A stretch of 64,000 nucleotides of DNA, taken from contig CM059575.1 in NCBI GenBank assembly GCA_030386875.1, positions 51,490,859-51,554,858 on the forward strand, written 5' to 3'. The notes beneath the pieces were generated by a model that did no database searches, had not been told where the DNA came from, and saw nothing but the letters and a program-made list of their open reading frames with translations. The first letter of the stretch is position 1; the number at the start of each line of letters is the position of its first letter. Position numbers and translations under genes: made by a program. This stretch comes from Morinoia aosen (lineage: Eukaryota > Arthropoda > Malacostraca > Amphipoda > Talitridae). This document shows positions 1 to 11,894 of this stretch, one piece after another.

Positions 1-1880
1 AGGGCCAGGAGGGCCAGGAGGGGCAGGAGGGGCAGGAGGGCCAGGAGGGCCAGGAGGGGCAGGAGGGGCAGGAGGGGCAAGAGGGGCATTAGGGGCAGGA
101 GGGGCAGGGGCAGGAGGAGCAGGAGGAGCAGGAGGGGCAGGAGGGGCAGGAGGGGAAGGAGGGGCAGGAAGGGCAGGGGGAGCAGGAGGGGCAGGAGGAG
201 CAGGAGGGGCAGGAGGGGCAGGAGGGGCAGGAGGGGCAGGAGGGGCAGGAGGGGCAGGAGGGGCAGAAGGGGCAGGAGGGGCAGGAGGAATAGGAGGGGC
301 AGGGGGAGCAGGGGGGGCAGAAGGGGCAGGAGAGGCAGGAGGAGCAGGAGGGACAGGAGGAGCAGGAGGGGCAGGAGGGGAAGGAGGGGCAAGAGTGGCA
401 GAAGGGGCAGGAGGGGCAGGAGGAATAGTAGGGGCAGGGGGAGTAGGAGGGGCAGAAGGGGCAGGAGAGGCAGGAGGGGCAGGAGGGGCAGAAGGAGCAG
501 GAGGGGCAGAAGGGGCAGGAGGGGCAGGAGGAATAGTAGGGGCAGGGGGAGCAGGAGGGGCAGGAGGGGCAGGAGGAGCAGGAGGGGCAGGAGGAGCAGG
601 AGGGACAGGAGGAGCAGTAGGGGCAGGAGGGGCAGGAGGGGCAGGAGGAGCAGGAGGTGCAGGAGGAGCAGGAGGGGCAGAAGGGGCAAGAGGGGCAGGA
701 GGAGCAGGAGAGGCAGGAGGAGCAGGAGGGACAGGAGGAGCAGGAGGGGCAGGAGGAGCAGGAGGGACAGGAGGAGCAGGAGGGGCAGGAGGGGAAGGAG
801 GGGCAAGAGTGGCAGAAGGGGCAGGAGGGGCAGGAGGAATAGTAGGGGCAGGGGGAGTAGGAGGGGCAGAAGGGGCAGGAGAGGCAGGAGGGGCAGGAGG
901 GGCAGAAGGAGCAGGAGGGGCAGAAGGGGCAGGAGGGGCAGGAGGAATAGTAGGGGCAGGGGGAGCAGGAGGGGCAGGAGGGGCAGGAGGAGCAGGAGGG
1001 ACAGGAGGAGCAGGAGGGCAGAAGGGGCAGGAGGGGCAGGAGGAGCAGGAGGGACAGGAGGAGCAGAAGGGGCAGGAGGGGCAGGAGGAGCAGGAGGGAC
1101 AGGAGGAGCAGGAGGGGCAGAAGGGGCAGGAGGGGCAGGAGGAGCAGGAGAGGCAGGAGGAGCAGGAGGGACAGGAGGAGCAGGAGGGGCAGAAGGGGCA
1201 GGAGGGGCAGGAGGAGCAGGAGGGACAGGAGGAGCAGGAGGGGCAGAAGGGGCAGGAGGGGCAGGAGGAGCAGGAGGGACAGGAGGAGCAGGAGGGGCAG
1301 AAGGGGCAGGAGGGGCAGGAGGAGCAGGAGAGGCAGGAGGAGCAGGAGGGACAGGAGGAGCAGGAGGGGCAGAAGGGGCAGGAGGGGCAGGAGGAGCAGG
1401 AGGGACAGGAGGAGCAGGAGGGGCAGAAGGGGCAGGAGGGGCAGGAGGAGCAGGAGAGGCAGGAGGAGCAGGAGGGACAGGAGGAGCAGTAGGGGCAGGA
1501 GGGGCAGGAGGGGCAGGGGGAGCAGGAGGGGCAGGAGGGGCAGGAGGAGCAGGAGGGGCAGGAGGAGCAGGAGGGACAGGAGGAGCAGGAGGGGCAGAAG
1601 GGGCAGGAGGGGCGGGAGGGGCAGGGGCAGGAGGGGCAGGAGGAGCAGGAGGGGCAGGAGGAGCAGGAGGGACAGGAGGAGCAGGAGGGGCAGAAGGGGC
1701 AGGAGGGGCAGGAGGAGCAGGAGAGGCAGGAGGAGCAGGAGGGACAGGAGGAGCAGGAGGGGCAGAAGGGGCAGGAGGGGCAGGAGGAGCAGGAGGTGCA
1801 GGAGGAGCAGAAGGAGCAGGAGGAGCAGGAGGTGCAGGAGGAGCAGAAGGAGCAGGAGGAGCAGGAGGGGCAGGAGGGCT
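1..1880. repeat. G-rich minisatellite with 9-bp basic unit and higher-order duplications
   Basis: The basic unit is about 9 bp (variants of AGGAGGGGC, AGGAGGAGC, AGGAGGGAC) and the array runs off the left edge of the window. Larger periodicity is superimposed. Positions 1081-1260 and 1261-1440 are identical as read, which is a 180-bp tandem duplication. A block starting near 381 recurs near 795, an offset of about 414 bp. The plus strand has almost no T and the unit is a multiple of three, so long Gly/Ala-rich (plus) and Leu/Pro or Ser/Cys/Pro-rich (minus) frames stay open. I treat those as artefacts of composition. The dense G runs could form G-quadruplexes, which is inference. Confidence 0.95.
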
Positions 1881-4800
1881 AGATGGCGGCAGCACAGTGG
1901 CATGAGAGCCACCATGAGAGATCATGGCTGCCAGGACGCCAGGCCCAGTAAAGGGGATGTGCCTTTCCACGTGGCCCTCTAAAAATAAGGAGACGCGAAA
2001 CAGGGAACGGCGGTGAGCACAGAGGTTGTAGTCGGAGATGAGGAAAACTCTTAGGAGCTCAGGGCTAAAGGGAAGCTGTGGAGGAGGAAAGGGTTTAGTA
2101 ATTATTTAATTGGGGGTCAAGTACTGTAAAACTGCAAGAAATGGAAATAAGAGAGGTCTTACTGGGCTACATGCAGATGTCCAGTTGGTATTGAAATATG
2201 AACTGAAAAAATAGCAGTAGGAGAAGAAAATAAGCAATGATATCACTTGATAATCATCGATATGAAACAAATGCGGGTGTGTCTCTTTCGAACAATGCAA
2301 TTTTGAATATTGCGTTTTACGAGTATACTTAAGGGGAAAATGCTTTTCTCAAAATTCTGAATCACGTCAGTCGAAACAACCGAAGCATTTGAACACTAAT
2401 TTTTTATAATTACAAATATTTCATCTTATATACAAAAAAGAATAATGAATTGACTGCACCAGCGTTGTGAGCAATAATCTGTCACGACTCCAGCCTAGAA
2501 AGAGAAGGGTCTTATGAAAGACTTTTTCATTGGGTTGAACATCACAGCTCACAGATTGCGGAGACATGTTCGTCTTGAAGCAAGACGCACTGCAGGAGCG
2601 GTAATGATCGATGGTAGGCCGTGGCAGCTCACATTTCTCAACACTTCCACTCATTGGAGAAGAGCCAACTCATGTTTACGAGCATCTTGCGTCGCACTAC
2701 GTTTATTTTTAGATAAAATATTTTTCATTATCAATTTGCGAACAAGATTGGATTTAACACAAGCATGATTGTTTTCAATATTATGTGCATAAGTTATAAC
2801 AGATGCTGCAAAGTGTGTTCATGTAATTTTAAATATGATGCAAACAGCCCCTTACCACATAGTTACCTGAAAGCACAAAATACGATAGTCTGCTCATGGC
2901 TCGATTTTCGTTCCTTGTATGTTTTCATAAAAACATATAACATTTGTACATAAAGTACTGTGCTTATCCGCGTAATTTTTGGTCTATTACCTTTCTTGCA
3001 TTTTGCACAAATACGGAGTATTTAGGTCTGAGTTTTCAGTTTTGACATGAAGATTAATTTTATGCATTCATCCCGTAAATTACGTGCAGTTTTCTGGTGC
3101 TTTATTTAAAATCATAATGTGAAGCATCGTCGAAAGCCTGAGTGCATTTCAACTGATATTGTATATTATTAAGCTAACACTGAAAATAACCATGCTGAGA
3201 AATATTAATATGATTTAGCTCTTGAGTACTTGGCCTTTGCACAAACAATCATTCAGAGGCTGAGTATGCTCATTCAGCTGAGTATGCCCAAAGTAATTTG
3301 TCGGCGGGTGCAGATGCCTCCCTTCACAGAGTTGCATTTTAAAAATGTCTCCAGCGAGCTACGCACCCCGAAGAGGCCGTTTGGAAAAAATACAAGGAAA
3401 TGACACTGATTGTCGTATTTCCTTAACTTTATTCCAGAGTAAAACTTTAAACGATTATTCATAGCACAGTGGGCCAAAATTACAATTACTATCGCTTGGT
3501 TTCGTCGTTTATCAGGGATCGTTTGAGTCAGCAACTTTCATTTGACAAGCAAATGGTGCAAAATGACTGAGAACTCAATTTAATACAGCTGCAAATTTTT
3601 CTCTTACATGAGTCATAGACCTCAACAACGAAAAGTAAAATTTTTGCATGAAGGAGAAAAAGATAACGGATTTCCAAAAAGTTGATGCGAGGTATTGTAA
3701 ACTCTTGCGAAGATCAGAATTAAGCCTTGGGAGGAGTCTTAACGGTATATGCAACATCTTAGCTCGACTTACTAAGTTTTATTGACCAAAATGCTAAACT
3801 AAGAACATTCTTTTTATTCACCAATTAAAAAAAAGCTCTCCATCAATTTTGAGACCTTATTTTACCCTTATTGAATTTTTTTTAATATGAGACTAGATCA
3901 CTCAATCTCTTCATGTGATCCTCTATTTTTTTATCGTTGAAGAATTTGAGAACGTGTTGTGTAGGATTTTACTACAGATAATCGTATTACTTCCATAAAT
4001 TCTTAAAATAACAACGATTTGTCTACCTTAATGACTAGAATGGCGGACGCTGTACCAGGTCTTTACCGTTATTTGAGAAGTATTTCTAAAATTTCACGTG
4101 TTGAGATCAATATGCTATGGTCGAAAAACTGCAAACTTCTTCCAAAGAATTTGAAGCATTTCTTTATAAATATAGAAAACTTATCACTCTGCCGTACAAG
4201 ACTAGAAAACATGTCCTAATATCTGCAAGTTACTTTAAAACCACTGGTTCCACATAGCAGGTGCACGAGTTTCACATCCCAATTAGAATGTACTTTACGA
4301 AGTCGGACAGGTTATTGACATCGCCCCGAGTAAGGTGAGCAAGCGGAAAAATTAAAGTATTTGATCAGTAAAGAAGGCTAATGTACGTTCTCGCAGACTT
4401 TTTTGTTTTTCAATGCTACAGCTATGTTTAAAAAAGGCAAACACTTAGAATTTTTCAAGTTTCCAACCATTAAAACTGAGTGTCGAATGAATTTGCGAAA
4501 TTCCAAAATTTTGTTCAGAACTGATGAATAGTGCATCTGAAAAGATAGAATTGCAGAAAAGATATTATCGAGCAGTGTACAATTTTCCCCTCAATAATAA
4601 GTTCACTATACCCAAATTAAAAACATCAGTATATACGTACATGTAGAAGATAGCCTAAGGGCATAGAGGCGCCTATCTGTTGGTTGTTGCTGCCTCATTG
4701 ACTCGCAGGAATGAGTGAGAAATGTGCTTTTACTTTCACCCTGCTTTGTTGAGATAGAAAGGGACGCCCAAAGAAATGCCGCTCGTTACTTTGTTTTGAT

Positions 4801-7800
4801 CCCTCAGGACAAGAAATTTTGAGGTAAATGGCTGAGTTTACTCGCTCAATTTTCTGCGAACATTCTGCACTATTTTAGTGTCATATCTACATACGCGTAA
4901 AATTACTGAATAAATTTAGAGTTTTGATATGTTTTAAGCTCATGACAAAATTTCGTCCGAGAAAAGGTTGGGAAGGGAGTTACTTTTCACGTCAAAAAAG
5001 TAAGGTTTTCTTTCTTCGGAAGTTGTTATTTCGACGTAGGCTCTCACTTTTTGGCCCTTGGAATTTTTCGTGTGAAAGAGGCTTGAGCACGAAGCATGAA
5101 TGCAGCAAGAGCGTGAGCTTAAAAGTTCTCCAATAATATAGTTCATTCAGCCTCAATAGTGGTTCAATAAAAAGCTGAAGAATTTGAACCAAACCTTCTC
5201 AGCTGAGAGTTGTTCCCTATTTTGAGTGCCTTACTCTAACGAAAAGTTCATCAGATCGCAGCATACATCTATGCAAAAGCCTGATCACACTAATTACTAT
5301 TATGTTCGTTTCGTTTCTTACGAATGGGCATATTCTTGATCCCTCTACACCTTGCAAGAAAATATGTGCCCGACAATGTGCGGATTTCAACGTATATAAA
5401 TTTACGTCCACTCTATTGCACTTGAGTCCTTGGATGATTGCTGGATTTCGTAGTTCAATCCAATACTCCTCTATATGAGGGAGTAGCGTCATCATTAGGA
5501 TTAAGTTATAACTACGCACGTAATGCCATGAAGCAAGTTTCAACGAGTAAAAATAACCAACTGCTTCAATACGAGAACTGAGAATTAGGCCCATCTGATG
5601 ATATTGACTTATAAATATCTCATATCCTCAAATTAGACCCCACATTCTATAACGCGTCAAGGTCACAAAAATATATTTTTCTGCATGAAGAATTGAATTC
5701 CATTTCTGGGTATCACTGAAAAGTGTTTTAGATACGCGATATGGGGAAAAATGGACATTTCCCTAATAAATTTTGTTTCTGAAATTTATCGTCAGTACAG
5801 TACGTGAGAGATGAAGTAAAAATCAAAACTTTAATACTACGATTGGCTGAAAATCTAGCGATCAAACACAAAGTAATGGAAGATAAAGGACGAACGACTC
5901 GTGTATGTGAGATCATAGAAGCGGAGAAGACCCACCGAGAAATTCACAGTAAACGAAAACCAAATATACTGCTTGATAACATTGATGTTATCAACAAGAC
6001 TCCACTGAGGAAGGTCTGTTAACATTAGAGCAGTAATCTCATCAGCCCTTGCACGTGCGCGAACGGTTCCTTTGTTGTTCGCGCGCACGGAGGCAGCGTT
6101 TTCATCGTTTAAGAGGAGTAGCCAGAAGTTAACTGAACGCTAGAAACCGACCAACGAGGCAGACGAACAATAAAACATTAGAAGCGTGTCATCACTGTAT
6201 GAAGGAGAGAGCTAAAAACAAGGACCTGAACATTACATATGCGAACATTTGCATGCTGTGTACCGTGAACCTTGATTATGTACGTTTTTTATACCCGGTG
6301 CACTGAATGTGTGAATTTAGAGCCAATATTTCAACTGGATGTTTTTTTCAAGTCATAGGGAAACGATAATATTCGTTAGCTTCAGGATATTTCTCAACGA
6401 AATGAACTCGCAACTTTCCTACGGCAGCTAGTTTTCTTGTTACACCGAATTTACCACTTTGGACGAATAATAATAATTTAAATGTTGCGAACAAAAGAGC
6501 AAATACTTTTGGTGAAGAGCCATTACGCAACATCAATAAGACACGCGCGCTTTAGAGCTCTTAGATTTCCGTTAGTCTATCGACTGAATGGCCTGCATGC
6601 CCTTGTCGGAGTTGGTTATCCGTAAGTTATTAGATGAAGTGAAAAATGCACATTTTCCTCTTTTCGCGCAATATATATTTTCAATATCAAGGCGAACAAT
6701 ACAGCTAGAGAATAAGTGGCCTCAAAAGCTGTACATTCAATGCAGGAGTAAGTCTCGGCTTGCTACTGACAGCATATCGTGATCAATTTCCCCAATAATC
6801 GATTCCAGCATTCCGCCTGGGGGAGGGGCTCACTAAATTACAATTCAAGCGGGATAATTGATGACAAAATTTTATCAAAAAATTACTTTCATAATTTGTC
6901 ATGTGTCTGAACTCGAATAACAATGATTTGAACACGAGGGTTCATACTGAATTTTTGAAGAATTATTTATTTGTGAGAAGCACGGGAGGTTCTCCCCCTA
7001 ATACAATATGGTTCTCAACATAGTCGACTGATACTTGCCAAAAGAGTCAGATATTTCACTCCTTGGCGCATCGCCAATTCCACGAGTCGCATGTGGACAC
7101 CAAAATAGTTTCCCAATTGTCTTAGCACTCTGCTTGGTATCTGCCAAATTGCAGTGAAAATTATTATTCGACGTACTCGAACGCACCTAACACAAAGCTG
7201 TCAATATTGCATATACTTCTCTTCTGCAACTCCATTAAAGTATACCACATTTAGCAACTTCAGCTAGACTACTAGCTCGCTAGAAAGCAATACTTTCGTG
7301 CAGTTGTTTCTACTGCCATCTGTTGCTAAACGCTAACCACTAATTTTAAGAATTCAATTAAAACCTATCAAAACAACGGGAAACCTATTTTTAATCACTA
7401 AAAGAACAGTTAAGATGATGGAAATTCCATTCCCATTTCATCTGTTTCCATTCCAGCATTTCTATATGATTACGCAACCAACGGTGTCACATTCCCGGAA
7501 ATAAAAGCAATGAGCAGGATGAATAATTACAGGTTAGGAGACAATGAGGAAAAATTAAGAAAAGTTTTAGGTTAGGCATAAAGTATAATGAGCGCAAATA
7601 TCACATCAATTAGGAAGCAGGCAGTACTGCATGTGCAGGGTTCCCTCTTTTCTTTACAAAACTCTTCTTCTTGGAATTCTCCTCGCATATCTTTATTAAA
7701 GAGCGGATGAGAATATTACTTCTGACTTAATCAAGGAAGTTGTCCTTGATAGCGCATTTTCTACCATCATCTCTAATGTTTAGCTTGAGCATTATTGTGC

Positions 7801-8053
7801 AGCCAAGTCATACGGACTCAGCTTTACGAGTCATGCAGGTATACCAGTGAAAGTCATTGAAGTGTTGCGGCTTGAAGAAATGAAAGACTGGTTATGCTGC
7901 AATGCGAGTAATATAGATAAACTGAGCATTTTCGTTTCACTCCTCTTTGATATTTCTTCAAAAATTCGAATTTGAAGTTGGTTTGAAGTTTTTTAAGGTT
8001 ATAGGATGTTTCAGTTTTCGTTAAAATTAATGATCTTGCTCGTAGTGATAAGT
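1881..8053. other. Gene-free AT-rich stretch
   Basis: I see no recognisable coding region, RNA gene or mobile element here. Open frames of 60-125 codons occur on both strands (for example 5217-5594 minus) but none shows a domain, a family resemblance or convincing splice borders. One GC-rich hairpin at 6054-6089 is listed separately. Confidence 0.6.
6054..6089. repeat. GC-rich inverted repeat (hairpin)
   Basis: CGTGCGCGAAC (6054-6064) faces GTTCGCGCGCACG (6077-6089). The arms pair over 11 bases with a 2-nt bulge and a 12-nt loop. It is notable because the surroundings are AT-rich. No function can be assigned. Confidence 0.5.
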
Positions 8054-9895
8054 TTAAACAATTTATTTGCCACAAGCGATACATCAGTAGATTGTGCTTT
8101 AATACTATTACAATGTATACATATGAGTACTTCTACTTGGAGGCCCGAATAAGTTCAGTGACTTCTAGGACATCCTGTCATCAAAGCCATTATACCGTGT
8201 AAAATTATGCTCAGCGTAATTCACTCAACCTAGTCGAACACTTGACTGTTCAATGAACGGGTTCGCTCAAGATTCGCTGATTAATTTTACGACAATAGTT
8301 AATATGGAATACATGGGAAAAGTATTTCTTAGAGAAGGCTTAAGATTTATATCATTATTCTTGGTACATTATCCTCTCAAGATAAATCATTTAGCAGAAA
8401 AGATTTGTCTTGAGTTCTTTATGTGATATTTATTCCCACAGAAATAGGGATTCAAGATTCGTTTTGAAAGTTTTGTAAGAACTTTTTTACCGATCTCAGT
8501 AGGGATCGAATTCCAAGTCTTGGTTTCCATTAAGAGGATACTGCGTACCTAAATAAATATACCTAAATACAGATTTGAGTGCAGTCAATCTGTGCATTGC
8601 TTCAATCTACTGACATGTTTCTGTGTGTGTGAGTGTTTAATTGCGCGCATCTGTGTGTGTGTGAGGCTTCCATGGGTGTGGAAGTACGTGTGTATGAGTG
8701 TGTGTGCTTGTGTATGGGTGTGTTAGTATGCTATACGAGTCAGGGTGTGTGTCAGTTCTATTCTGCTGCTTGAAAGAGAATTAGGCTCTAGTCTGTGCTG
8801 TTGATTTTTTACGTCGAAAACCAAATTTTTATCATAGAGAAATGATTTCTGTTCAAAATAGGAATACACTTTTAAATATAATTTTCTTGAATATTTTGCT
8901 AACACATTGGTAGTACAGAGACGGGTCTTAAATTATCAACGCAAGTTTAACCACCAGTGTTAAAAAGGAGCTCACCTGGCAGTTCTGAGAGAGTCGGGGA
9001 AACTACCTAGGAACAGCGACTGGTGAATGATATTGGAGGCGAACGGTGCTATTATATTACCTATACCTTTAATAACTTCAGCCGAGAACGTTCTCAATCA
9101 ACTGTATTTATTTTCAAGTTGTTTATGCACATAATAATATCGGAGGAATTAGTAGGCGCAAAGAAAAAGAGTTGTGTTCATGGACTGGATTAATGTAGTC
9201 CAATAGGCTCACTAGAAATACCATCAGCAATATTGTTACCCACGCTTACAAAAAATTTGTTAAACACAGTTGCAATATCTTTTTTTCGTGTTATTTTTCA
9301 TAATCTTGAACAATGGATTCAGTTGTTTTCGTAGTTCTATTATTTGATTCATAGACAGAATTAAGCATGCGCCAGGTTTTTTGAAACAACGTTGTAATTG
9401 AGCGAACTTGGGAGTAAAGTAATTCTTTTCGATGCTCTTATTTGTTTTCTTATATAATTTCTGAATCTGTTGTATATTTCTTTAGATATTCTGCCTTTGC
9501 ATAGTAGAGCTAGGTACGCTTGACGTTTCTTTACATCAATAATGATATCCGCAGTAATCCAAGGCTTTTGTCTATTTTTCGGAGTAAATGTACAAGTTAT
9601 GATCGGACAACGTTGATTATATGCAGTCGTTATAATTTCCATTAAGCTTAGTATTGCTTCATGAAAGTGTGCCGCATTTTTGTCCTGATGATTGATGTTC
9701 AATGGTGGCATTAATTCTTCTAGAACTGTGCGCATTTTCCCAAAATAAATTCATTAACGCAACGATGTGAGTAAGCTTCAGCCAGTGGCTTGGTAATAGT
9801 ACTAAAGACATTTCTCTTTATAAGAAACACCGGAAAATGATCAGATGAGTCTGAAGTTATTATTCTTGTATGAAAATCAGTGGGATCTATCACGA
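8054..9895 (-). pseudogene. Decayed L2/CR1-type non-LTR retrotransposon ORF2
   Basis: Reading the minus strand from high to low coordinates gives the ordered landmarks of an L2/CR1-like ORF2. An endonuclease end with SDHFPVF lies at about 9828-9851. The linker containing KPWIT and RFRNYIRKQIRASK is at 9361-9735. DIATVFNKFFVSVGNN is at 9220-9279 and an RT motif DNLRPVSVLP at 8909-8938. The following RT segment, with YSYFEQKSFLYDKN, is at 8723-8905 in a shifted frame. The C-terminal WNSIPTEI block is at about 8440-8519. The palm core with the YADD-type motif is missing, and a GT-rich tract lies where it should be. Several frameshifts and stops are present, so it is dead. The 3' end at 8054 matches two fragments elsewhere in the window. 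The clade call rests on motif style only. Confidence 0.75.
8618..8755. repeat. Degenerate GT microsatellite
   Basis: An interrupted (GT)n-rich tract with scattered GA, GC and AT interruptions. It lies inside the L2-like pseudogene, between the N-terminal RT segment and the C-terminal WNSIP block, exactly where the RT palm is absent. Confidence 0.8.
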
Positions 9896-10150
9896 AGATA
9901 TTACACTGTGGAACACTTTTTCAGTAACTTTGAGTTGCATTGAAAATTTTAACTGGTTCTGAAGCAGTTTTAGGCTCTGATGTCAAATTTGAAGTTAGTT
10001 TTTTTCTACGAGCTCTAGTTTGTGTGCAATTTGAGGCTAATGAAATTGTACAAATGTGAACTTGCGTAAACCATTTACAAGTATTTTCACTTCTAAATAA
10101 CTAGATATGTTCTAATATTTTGATAATTCTTCTTTTGTTCCAGCTCAAAC

Positions 10151-11894
10151 ATGGCTTCCAAAGAAAAACATCATTGCAGAAACAAGCCTGATGCCTTCTG
10201 CTACATATGTGGATGCTACACAGTCAGTCGTCAGAGACGTAGCATCTCCTCGTTCGTCCAGCGTGCCTACAAGGCATATTTTGAAGTTTTTCGATCTTGG
10301 TAATTAAGACAAGTAATGTGCTCCTCATGTTATTTGACACAATTGTGAGGAAATGTTTCGAGGCTGGACCAAAGGAAAAGGTAAATGTCTGCCTTTTGGA
10401 GTTCCTATGCTTTGGCGTGAACCCACCAACTACGTAACTGAGTGTTATTGCTGCTTGGTAAACACAACGTGTGTTGTGAGGAAAAACCAACATAATATTA
10501 TGTATCCGAACATTCACGCAGCTATTCGGCCTGCTCCGCACTCTGAGGAAGTTCCTGTTCCAGTTTTTACGGGCTTTCCTTCATTGAACGATAAAGACAT
10601 AGGACACGATACAAGCGAACAAGACAGTTGTGACAGTGAATTGTCAGAAAAGTGATCACAATCGAAGAACAGTTCTCCAGACACTGAACTTCTTCCTGTC
10701 CTCAAGCCTCTTCCCCAGGCTCAACTGAATGATTTAATGCGGGATTTAGGTCTTTCAAAGAAAGCAGCAGAGCTATTGACATCAATATTATAAGGCCAAA
10801 ATCTTGTTGATCACTCTGTTAAAGTTTCATATTCAAGAAAGCGTGACCAGCTTGTTGTGACCTTCTTTTCTGAACACAGGGAGTTTGTTTACTGCTATGA
10901 TATCCCAGGGCTGCTCAAGGAACTGGATGTACCTTAGTATAGTCCTACTGAATGGAGACTCTTTTCAGACAGTGTCAAAACGCAGCCTGAAGTGTGTTCT
11001 TTTACGTAATGACAATGTTTATGAAGCAGTAACTGCCGGTCACTCTGCGCTTTGCGGGAAGACTATGATAATATGAGAATATTCATGGCCTTATTGAAGT
11101 ATCATAAGCACAATTGGATTATTTGTGTAGACTTAAAGATGGTCAACTTTCCTCTTGGATAACAGAAAGGTTTCACTAAGCCCTCATGTTTCCTCTGCAT
11201 GTGGGACAGCCGAGCACGAGACAGACATTGGGTCCAGAATGACTAGTCTATTAGTGATACCAAGGAGGTTTAAGATGTATCCAACTTCCTTGAGTGATAC
11301 CCTTGAAGCAGGCCTGCCAAATATATAAGACCTAATTGTAAGCAGAGAGAAAAATATCTTTTCGCCTCTTCACATCAAATTAGGTTTGATGAAGCAATTT
11401 GTCAAGGCACTGGAAACCGAAGGTGAATGTTTCCAACACATCATCGCAGCTTTACCAGGGTTATCATTTGAGAAGATCAAAACAGACGTGTTTGATGGCC
11501 CACAGATTCGAACCCTAATTCGTGATGATCAGTTTGTTGCTAAGATGATAGCAGAACTTCATTGGAAACAATAAGGCGGAGAACTACAGCGAACTTGTGA
11601 ACAGAATGCTCCTCGCTTTCCGTGATCTCGGGTGTAACATGAGCTTCAAGCTTCATTTTTTGAACAGCCACCTTGATAAGTTCCCGGACAATCTGGGAGC
11701 TGTGAGTGACAAACAAGAGAACGATTCCACCAATATCTAAAGGTCATGGAAGAACGCTACCAAACTATTAAAGGCGCTAGGACTAAAGTATGAGGGCTGA
11801 CTACTGCTGGAGCATTAAACGAGATTGTCCAGATGAAGTGTACAGACGCAAAAGTTACAAACGCAAATTCCTGCCTGAAAAAATACACAAATAA
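10151..11894 (+). pseudogene. Broken copy of an uncharacterised multi-copy arthropod protein gene
   Basis: The gene can be followed from an ATG at 10151 to a TAA at 11892-11894, about 580 codons, through roughly ten stops and frameshifts. The N-terminus has a zinc-binding-like cluster (HHCRNKPDAFCYICGCYT). Further blocks are MLWREPTNYV and AIRPAPHSEEVPVPVFTGFP (10353-10655), KRSLKCVLLRND, WIICVDLKMVNFPLG, CFLCMWDSRARDRHW, and APLHIKLGLMKQFVKALE (about 11365-11420). Then come NSHLDKFPDNLG and a clean C-terminus (ADYCWSIKRDCPDEVYRR through KFLPEKIHK). From memory this resembles an uncharacterised protein present in many copies in arthropod and some cnidarian genomes. Its copy number would suit a mobile-element protein, but I cannot prove that. 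The spread-out lesions indicate an old inactive copy. Confidence 0.65.

Noticed and set aside
89-1915. Long open frames in both strands of the G-rich repeat (Leu/Pro-rich minus, Gly/Ala-rich plus)
   Set aside because: The plus strand has almost no T and the unit is a multiple of three, so frames are open by composition. There is no splice or start context, and the frames change character at each indel.
5217-5594. 125-codon minus frame as a gene
   Set aside because: No recognisable domain, no splice signals and no neighbouring gene structure. Chance length in this composition.
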